From contig NC_073746.1 in assembly GCF_029784135.1 (NCBI RefSeq), positions 228,359,882-228,423,881 on the forward strand: a DNA stretch of 64,000 nt, given 5' to 3'. The position numbers and the translations under genes were made by a program. The DNA is from Toxorhynchites rutilus septentrionalis (lineage: Eukaryota; Arthropoda; Insecta; Diptera; Culicidae). The notes under the pieces were generated by a model. That model worked only from the letters and a program-made list of their open reading frames with translations. It ran no database searches and was not told where the DNA came from. This document shows, one piece after another, positions 56,436-64,000 of the stretch (position 1 is the stretch's first letter; every line of letters starts with the position of its first letter).

Positions 56436-58994
56436 TTTTTTTACATGTGAAATTCGTTTATTATTCAAAAGTCAAAAAGTTATTATAAAATTAATATTTA
56501 CATTTCGTTTTCTAATTCAAAATCCAATGAAACTGTGTCAACAAAGTTATTGCTTCTCATTATAAAGTTCACATATTTTACGAATATTTTAAGAAGTTTT
56601 GCCTTTTTAGTTTTTCCTATACTTCTCAATTGAGGTCTAAAGAGTTCGTCTATCGACAGACTACGCCATCCATTGAACAGCACAGTTAACTTCCGTTGTA
56701 GTAGTCTCCGTGCTGGCTTCACCCTTATGCAATCGCTGAGTTTATGTTCTAGTGTTTCGCATTGAGTGTTGTAAAACAAACAATTTTCACCGTCGGCTCT
56801 GTTCATTCGAAATAGCAATTTTCTGTGCTCAAGCTTTTCATTAATTAATAATAAAAGGGCACTACGATCGCTTGAGTTCAGCTGTCGAATCGTTATATTC
56901 TTCCAAATGTTTTTCCAATTTGTTGCTGGATACACACGAGTGACTTTTGGTAATTCCGTTTGTTCGATGTAGTGACTGTGAATGATATCTGCGGAAGGAT
57001 TTTGTTGAATATGTGGAGGGAGTGTTGGGAGATTTGAAAGGATCACTTTTAGACAAGGACAATCAGCGGGAGGGGTAGAATTTCTCTGAGTAAGGAAAGA
57101 CATATAGAAGGGAAGGGAAATAATATCATTCACGTGTCGATTTAACAGAAGTGCCTTGCACTTAAAAGCTGGTAACTGCAGTTTCAAACCACCTGCATCT
57201 TTGCTACGCGCCATCTGTTGCATTGGAACTCGAGCTACGATGCCTCGCCACAGGAATGTTCTCATCGTCGCAGTCAGCTTTGCTGTATGAGCGGCGGTTG
57301 GTGTGAGAATGGATGCAATGTACCATATCTTCGACGTGATGAATGTGTTGAGCAATATAACTTTCTGGTACAAGGTAAGTGTACGAAGCGATTGGAGATA
57401 TACTTGCCGAGAGAATGTACCTACAAGAGTATCCCAATTTAGCCTGTTCATTTGCCGTATGGAGTTTGTGAAAGTCACTCCTAAAATCCGGACTGTGTTT
57501 TCGTTCGGCAACCAAGGCATGGTGAGCGGCATGACGTCAGTATAGCCCACTGAAGTCGAAGTAGATTTCTTCAGACTCAGCCTTGCTCCAGAGACACGTT
57601 CGAAATGTTGGAATGTCTCTCGTATCTGCTCCATTCTTGCAATGCTCGTGCTGATTACCGTGTTCTCCAGACGCCGCTTAAGAATGCGTGAGAGGATTTT
57701 ATAGTTAAAGTTCAATAACGAGATCGGTCTATATGAGTGCGCTGTTTGATCATTTCCCTTCTTTTTAATGAGGACGATCACACCATCCACAAATTCAGAG
57801 GGGAAATTTCCTGATAGGGCTTCGTTTATAACGAGCGTGAGCTCTCGCCAGATAACATTAAACGTGCTGAGATAGAACTCTCGTGGCAGAGAGTCTCCAC
57901 CAGGAGATTTTTCGGACTGCTAGTCTTGATTGCTGTGATGATATCGGACGGAGATATTTCATCCATGCAGGATTCACTTATCGAATCATTCTCTGGGACC
58001 AGTCTCGCGCACTCGAATGTATTCACTGTATCTCTTTCCGTCTGACCGGCAGCATATAGCGATTTGTAAAAATCGAACAAATGACGTTCTATCGCATCAG
58101 GTTCTTCAATTATTCGGTCATCGTCGTCGCGTAGGTGTGTTATGATTTTTTTTCCTGTGCCGCTCGCCCAGTTGGAACATTGATATAGGTTCTCCAGAGA
58201 TGAATGATTCGTTTGTTCGGATGGATGCTTGCGTATAATAGCGTTGAAGAGTCAACATTTTGGCTTTCACCCGGTTTATATTAGTTAGCATTGCAGCATT
58301 GTTGTAGTAGCCATCGTACGCCTGCCGTAATTCTTTATACAGACGTTGAAACTGTTGACGGAAATAGTCGAAAGCAGCCTTCGATTTCCAACGGAAAAAT
58401 GATTTTATGTTGGGTTTAGCATACGACAGCCACCACTGCATCCATGATGTGTAATCTCGACGTCGGCGGTTCCAGTATTGCCAGCGCACCTGGAACTCGT
58501 GTATGTTGTTTGGTGTCAATAAGTGAGGGTGGAGATACCAAAAGCCACGACCAGGTTCGCGGCCTGATTGTGGAAGACAAATTCGCGCCGTAACCGACTT
58601 GTGGTCAGAAAAAGAGCACACGTGCGTATCGGATGTTCTCAGCATACTTCGTAGGCCCCGGCTGACGTACATACGGTCCAGGCGAGACGATGAATTGAAC
58701 GTAATGTACGTGTGACCGGGTACATTCGGTCTGAGTTGTTCCCAAACATCGAGAAGCTGCAGTTGTTGTACGGATGCTAGAAGAGCGGGACTGTGGTTGT
58801 TTCGCGTCGCATCACATGGCCGTATAACACAGTTAAAGTCGCCTGCTAACAGTATGTGTTCTGTGTTTTGACGGAGATAAAAAGCAAGTGTATTGTTAAA
58901 GAAACTTTCTCTCTCTGATCGCAGGTTCGTGCCAGATGGAGCGTAAACATTACAAATAGTTGTGTTTTGCATCCGAAGCGCTATCAGTCGCCCG

Positions 58995-60350
58995 CAGTGT
59001 TTGCCAAATGATCCACTCATTGAAAAAATCGCTTTCGTTCGTTCAAATATGATCTTTCAGGAAACATTTCCCCCAGCGGTATTCTATTGTTGTTATGTGC
59101 TGCAAATCACGACACAAAAGAGAACGAGGCAACTCTGCATCGGCTCGCACTTCATTGCACACCAGCATGCAAGCAAAGCTATCATATACGCTTTCGGTGC
59201 AGAAAGCTTATTTTATTCTTTGCCTCTAACATATGCATACCGACCTCTCCATGCATCATGAAACAGCAGGATCGTACGGACAACACAAAGCGAAAGATTC
59301 ATATTCAGCTAATGTAGCAGATCCTGATTTTAAAGTCTCAGAGAGTGCAAACTATATGATTATTTAGCTCGATAGAGGCTAAGGGACAAGCAGGGGGTCT
59401 CCGTAGCCACATTGACTGCGCATTCGCTTAGTAAGCGATCGATCGTGAGTTCAAAACTCAGGGCCCCCATTGACCATCTTTGTGTAGTTACAGAATAACT
59501 AAGTCCACGCAACAATCATCAGCGATGGAGATCGATCCACGGTCGAAATAAGATCGATTCATCCATACAACTGCTCTGCTCTGCAAGAAACATCGGGCTG
59601 CTGTTCTATAAATAACTCAACAATGGATCAACGACTGTCTCCGCTGTCCAGTCTTAACTGGATAATGGAAGAACAGATAGAAAACTCTTACGCGTAAATG
59701 GCTACTGTGTAAATTTGTACCATTTGCAATGGTATAGAAGGGAATACTCTAACGCCGAAAAATGGCAACTGTGTAATGTGCTAATTATAGATATGATAAA
59801 TATGTGACATGTACACGATTAAAATTCGGCTCTGTTACAGCTAAAATGCTAATGAGCCTAAAATAAACAAAAGGGATAAAAAAAGAGGCTAAGGGAAGGG
59901 TAGTCAGATTATATTTTCTATTTTTAACGCCTCTATCCCTTGAAATGTGTATATTCATATAGACCGCATAGTTTTACTAGCAACACCGCTCTCTTTCCCC
60001 ATTTGTTGCTCTCCGCAAATGGTGACCGAATGATGACGTAATTTTTCTTGTATCATTTATTGCTTTGCACTTGCCTGTGCAGTGGGTTTCGCTATAGTAG
60101 AGCGGGACGATATATGCGGTTCAAACTTGTATGCAGGCTTCGAAAATGGTATGCGATGTTTAATACAGATCGGATATGCAATCAACAGTCTTCGTTCCTC
60201 TCTCAGTTTAATCACTAAATATTACACAAGTGATTACTGACATTCATACAAGTATCTGAATGATCCTCTCATATTTGGTTATATGTTCGTGAGAGTTTAC
60301 TTGCATGACACATTGTGTATCATTCGATTTTGATCGAAATCCAAACACTG
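58995..60350. mobile_element. hAT-like non-autonomous element inside the LINE
   Basis: Ends are CAGTGTTTG inverted repeats. The 8-bp duplication GTCGCCCG lies at 58987-58994 and 60351-60358, and removing the element restores continuity of the endonuclease frame at a Gly-Arg pair. It has no transposase and hosts a SINE at 59388-59883. Length is 1356 bp including the SINE. Confidence 0.9.
59388..59883 (+). mobile_element. About 500-bp tRNA-derived SINE, copy 2
   Basis: The target duplication agaggctaaggga flanks it at 59374-59386 and 59884-59896. The head contains gtagccacattgactgcgca and gtgagttcaaaactcagg as box A- and box B-like regions. The tail is aaaagggataaaaaaa. Its body matches the complement of 29711-30207 almost throughout (for example gatggagatcgatccacgg). 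Confidence 0.88.
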
Positions 60351-60571
60351 GTCGCCCGTCTAGACTCTTCTCAACATTTGAGAATCGCAGATGCTCTTTG
60401 AGCGCGATCGCCGTTCCTCTTCGTGAGTGATCAACGTTGCATACGACGTTGTAACCAGGTAAGAGAAGTTCTTCATTCTCTACCTCTTGTAAAAGTGCTA
60501 TGTCGATATCCAGAGTTCGTAGAAAAGTTCGTAGTGCATTGAGTTTCGTTGAGCTGGTGATGGTGTTGATG

Positions 60572-61605
60572 TTAATCGTGATGATGTTGTAGCTGCTGAG
60601 ATTCATTATATTCCGCTAACGATCTCCTCACACGTACCGCACCTTGGTTCTCTCGCTGCTTCTTGCCTAGTGGACGTACATTTTTTTTCCGATCGCCTAC
60701 CGAGGCTGACGAGGTATCTGTTTCGTTTCCATCGCTAGTTTGGCGTGTAGTCATTCGACTGGATGAACTTGGCAGAATCGGTGGTTCTGTAAGAGAAGTA
60801 CTTCGTTCGGGGAGTTTTGTTCTCGTGGTGATTTTCGGAGCCCCGTGTGCTGGTTGAGTTTTGTGTTGTTGTTGGGACGATGGTTGCGTCTGTTGTTTTT
60901 CTCTCTCAGCGAGTTTCGTTGCCGACGATGCGACGAACGGTGTTCTCTGCTTCGATGCAGTAGACTTCGAAGCGGCAGATCTTTGTTCGTTTTGCTTTGC
61001 CACATTGGCATATGTCTTCTGCACAAGCAGTTTCTTATTTTGTACACAAGAGATGCCATTGTGTACAAATACGCTACAGTGGCGGCATGTTTGGAGTTGA
61101 CCGCCGGGGTATGTCACATTCGTTGCTTGACCGTCAATAGAAATGAAGCTTTCGATGTGGCGCTTGACCATCATGCGCGCAATACGAGCACCAGTCGGGC
61201 GTCCAGCAAAACTATATTTGCTGTCCCAAAGTTGATCGGCGACCGAGAGTACTTCGCCGTAGGCGCCGAGGAATTCAGCGATCTGTTCGTTTGTTATGTC
61301 TTCGGACAGGTCCGTCAGCTTAACTCTACCGCTCCGTCCTCCAACGTGTTGCGAAGATTGTAGATTTTGCCGTCTATTTCAATCTCGTGTTTATTGTCGT
61401 GCTCTGTAACGATTCTTTGCGCCAGCGCCAGGTCGATGACCTTAACAAAAGCGCATCCAAGCACTCTGCTCGGTTGAAGACGGAGCACCTGATCGTATGA
61501 CAGACCCAATTTGGTAGCAACAAAATCGTGAAGCTCTTCATAGGAAGGCTTCTTCGGCACGATCGCATAATCTATGCGAAACGTGTTTTCGCGTCGAACA
61601 CTCAT
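60572..61605 (-). pseudogene. LINE ORF1: RRM-like and zinc-knuckle protein
   Basis: The probable start is MSVRRENTFRIDYAIVPKKP at 61605. A frame break near 61330 separates it from VKLTDLSEDITNEQIAEFL, an RRM-like RNA-binding stretch. Next comes the CCHC knuckle CRHCSVFVHNGISC, followed by a Ser/Thr/Gln-rich basic tail to the stop at 60572. ORF1 proteins of this kind bind the LINE RNA. The stop lies 35 bp inside ORF2, so the two overlap. One frameshift makes this copy defective. Confidence 0.75.
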
Positions 61606-61771
61606 TGCAGCAGTACTTGCGGCAAGAGAAATACGCGAAACAACAGTATGCAAATAATAATAAACCAATCAATCCGACAATATAGCTTGCGTGTGGCTTC
61701 TAGCGAGATGACACGTCTGTTTCACTTAGAAGTTGAGCGCTGACTCAACTTCTGTGTTGTGTGTGCGCTGT

Positions 61772-61965
61772 GTTTATTCGTTTATTCGTTTATTCGTTTA
61801 TTCGTTTATTCGTTAATTCGTTTATTCGTTTATTCGCTTATTCGTTTATTCATTTATTCGTTTATTCGTTTATTCGTTTATTCGTTTATTCGTTTATTCG
61901 TTTATTCGTTTATTCGTTTATTCGTTTATTCGTTTATTCGTTTATTCGTTTATTCGTTTATTCGT
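61772..61965. repeat. (TTTATTCG)n tandem repeat, right array
   Basis: About 24 copies of TTTATTCG with a few variants, directly upstream (in LINE orientation) of the LINE 5' end. Same unit, strand and orientation as the left array. Confidence 0.95.
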
Positions 61966-63115
61966 AATATTTTTGTGTGTAAATTGGCGCGATTGACATG
62001 TTCTGCAAACTTTTTTTCTATTTAGAAATATGTCAAGAACATTTCAAACGCGAGAATTCAAACACAAAAATGTTGCGGGTAAAACATTGTTTTTTTCGGG
62101 AGCTTCCATACAAAAATGGCATACATTCCAGAAACTATAAAAGATAGAAAGTTGAAGACAACAGTCCAAATATAATAGGATCTCAAACGAATACATTGTA
62201 TGACTTTAAACTATACTAGGTTTAGTTGTAATCAGAGAAAACCTGGGAAAGTTGTTAAACAAACCATTTCCCTGTACAAGTGCCCATCTTCCGATGTATG
62301 GGTGACTTGCTGGTTATTATATGGGCTGTTCATATATTTTTTGAGAATTGAAAAAAATACTGTTTTTCATGAAAATTTCAACAATTTCCTAGATTTCATT
62401 CTTTGATCAAAATTTTGTTTGAACTTCGACTCATGAATTAAAAATAACCGTTAACTTGGCAATCAATGGGATAAATATTGAATGTGCTTCACAGCTGCAC
62501 GCGATGAGAAGAACACACTTTTCAAATTAGATCCATATATTTGTAGCGATTGTATCAGTGTCTTGTTTATGATCGTATCAAATTGAAGTCGTATCGAGAA
62601 AGAAAGAAATTTGACCGAAATATCTTTCGGAATAGTGTATCCTCTATGTCCTGTGCCCTCCTGCAATTCCAACCATTGCAGATATAGTCCAGCACTGATC
62701 CACGCAAGATAACATTGAGTTTGTTGGTGTAATATAAATTGTAATCCAATTTTACTGCAAGTTTTGTCAAAGAACACAGCTAATGTTATGACATATGTTT
62801 TGATCATTTTACACAAAACTATTTCTCGAACAACCTAATGGTTTGACTCTACGATCTAATTTGTTATTTCAAAAAATGTAGCTTTCATGGCACTATGTGA
62901 TGAATTCTATGTGCAGAGAGAAGAATTTTCTTGAAAGTGCATGTATAATCTGTATACGCATATACGGGGCGGACTCGATTAAATACAGTCTCCGATTTCT
63001 TTTCACTGTATATAATTGAATCCTGTACATAACCGAGTAAAAAAAATTTTTTTATTTGTTTTTTTATACATATACTATTCGTTTATTGAATATAAAAGAA
63101 GAATTTTATTTTTTA
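61966..63115. other. Intergenic, no gene seen
   Basis: No supported gene. The minus-strand frame 62463-62816 (117 codons) shows no domain and the overlapping frame is equally open, so it is not called. Confidence 0.45.
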
Positions 63116-64000
63116 CTAGCTGACCTGGCCAACTCGTTCCGTCCAAAATTTATTTTTCGTTATCACATCCACGTTTTCTCACTAAGCGCACGTTCATGGG
63201 TCCAATCCCCGAACTGTTCATTGATTGATATTCTAATCTACCCTTTAAAATTATTTTTACTATAAAATTTCAGTACTTCTACCAAAACTCGACATTATAA
63301 TATCAGATTATTTTCGGACACAATTCTCGGCAAGATTTTTCATCCACTTGCAAATAACATGTTTCTCCGTTACATGGAATAAATGTTTGATACAGAAAAT
63401 ATGATAGAATGAAGACAGCCCTAAATCGGACAATTCCTTTCTCGAGTTTTGCTTTTACCAACATATTCGGCTATCCATTTTTATTCATAAAGATAGAAGA
63501 TGATATAGGATTGCGTTTTATCACATTAAAATCCATTTCAACTTTCGAACGAAGATCAATTTCGTTACCGCAAACATCAAATGGACTAACAACGCTTGTC
63601 AATATGTAATTGTAGAACATATGCGAATTGAATTTTTCGAATTTTCCCATTTTCCTTCAGAGTTTTCCAAAAAATTTTAATTGTCATGTTTGGTTGGGAT
63701 ATGTTTGCTTGAAATATGTACATTTTTATGGGACCCCCTTTCCTTTCCAGAGGAGGAACGGGTGTCATATCATCATAGAAACATTTCTCGTACCCAAAAA
63801 CCCTCACATCCCAAACTTGGCTCCATTTGCTTGATTAGTTCTCGAGTTATGTAGAAGTTTGTGTTTCGATCTCTAAAACCTCTATGTGCTAAGTTTGATT
63901 CCATTTGTTTGATTAGTTCTCGAGTTGTTCATCAGCCTCCTCCCCCTCTTTAGAGAGGGGAAAGAAGTGTCAAACCACCATAAAAACATTTATTGCCCCC
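63116..64000 (-). mobile_element. Helitron, copy 2, cut by window end
   Basis: The plus-strand sequence CTAGCTGACCTGGCC at 63116 is the complement of the Helitron 3' end, preceded by an A (T on the element strand). Sequence after it matches the complement of the 3' half of copy 1, including cgtggatgtgataacg and the MITE empty site near 63295. The element continues beyond the window. No gene is visible in the part present. Confidence 0.7.

Larger units (their letters stand above)
56498..60606 (-). pseudogene. LINE ORF2: endonuclease, RT remnant, C-terminal zinc region
   Basis: The start MNLSSYNIITININTITSST at 60606 opens an APE-type endonuclease (ALLQEVENEELLLPGYNVV). An insertion at 58995-60350 splits it. 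It resumes with TTICNVYAPSGTN, LLAGDFNCVIRPCD, RLDRMYVS and FSDHKSVTA, the conserved endonuclease motifs. Frame breaks occur in an A8 run near 58145 and near 57920. The RT begins with SYRPISLLNFNYKILSRILK but then jumps to FQHFERVSGARLSLKKSTST, which normally follows the catalytic YxDD; the core is deleted in frame. The C-terminus has CLFYNTQCETLEHKLSDC, a CCHC-like region seen in L1/Tx1 ORF2 proteins. Not functional. Confidence 0.85.
56436..61769 (-). mobile_element. L1/Tx1-like LINE embedded in a microsatellite
   Basis: Read on the minus strand, it begins just inside the array at 61772, has ORF1, an overlapping ORF2, a 3' UTR of about 60 bp and an A-run (T13 on the plus strand), then meets the second array. 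Both ends therefore look complete. ORFs carry frameshifts, a deletion in the RT, and an inserted hAT-like element (58995-60350). Total length without the insertion is about 4.0 kb. Confidence 0.85.

Noticed and set aside
55961..56488. 175-codon open frame with repeated FVYSFIRL
   Set aside because: It is the translation of the (TTTATTCG)n array; the unit length of 8 keeps the frame free of stops. The frames at 61759-62025 have the same cause.
62463..62816. 117-codon minus-strand frame
   Set aside because: No domain, no start context, and an overlapping frame of similar length. Probably chance.

Overview
This window looks like mosquito (Culicidae, probably culicine) nuclear DNA. It is AT-rich and eukaryotic, with a spliced gene and very dense, mutually nested transposable elements. 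One element encodes a Tc1/mariner-type transposase with D-D-37-E spacing, a family first described from mosquitoes, and one SINE looks like the mosquito Feilai type. The species cannot be named from the sequence alone.

The only host gene I recognise with confidence is a two-exon Tapt1 homologue at 2011-4202 (+). It has a clean GT-AG intron whose phases match on both sides. Almost everything else that can be identified is mobile DNA or its debris.

Layout. 0.5-1.6 kb: a small MITE, a tRNA-derived SINE and a 302-bp hAT-like MITE. 5.2-7.4 kb: a composite element with inverted ends, a TATA/Inr promoter and 197-bp tandem repeats. 7.65-11.67 kb: a complete-ended gypsy-class LTR retrotransposon (LTRs, PBS, PPT, 5-bp target duplication) whose polyprotein has lost the reverse transcriptase core. 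12.8-19.3 kb: SINE, mariner, pogo and IS630-like relics. 20.2-21.8 kb: a non-autonomous Helitron carrying a MITE. 24.8-28.8 kb: a 4-kb hAT element with a ZMYM1/DUF4371-type transposase gene, broken by frameshifts. 29.5-31.0 kb: a mariner relic hit by a SINE and a MITE, with a second MITE copy just downstream. 31.6-32.8 kb: an IS630-Tc1-like element. 32.8-36.2 kb: a Helitron fragment and a CR1/L2-like LINE broken by a Feilai-like SINE. 39.9-42.5 kb: the 3' part of an RNase H-bearing LINE that received an apparently intact DD37E mariner-like element. 43.5-44.2 kb: a second LINE fragment. 45.3-48.6 kb: a 1.62-kb tandem duplication with internal inverted repeats. 51.8-53.3 kb: a fold-back structure. 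54.2-54.9 kb: a MITE. 56.1-62.0 kb: an L1/Tx1-like LINE on the minus strand, flanked on both sides by the same 8-bp tandem repeat and itself carrying a hAT-like element that carries a SINE. 63.1 kb to the end: another Helitron end.

The genes do not form a pathway. What the window shows is the order of transposition events, which can be read from target-site duplications and from in-window empty sites. I found no CRISPR array, prokaryotic operon or functional tRNA/rRNA gene. The best leads are the intact DD37E element, the LINE embedded in a microsatellite, and two unrelated retroelements that each lost the RT catalytic core in frame.
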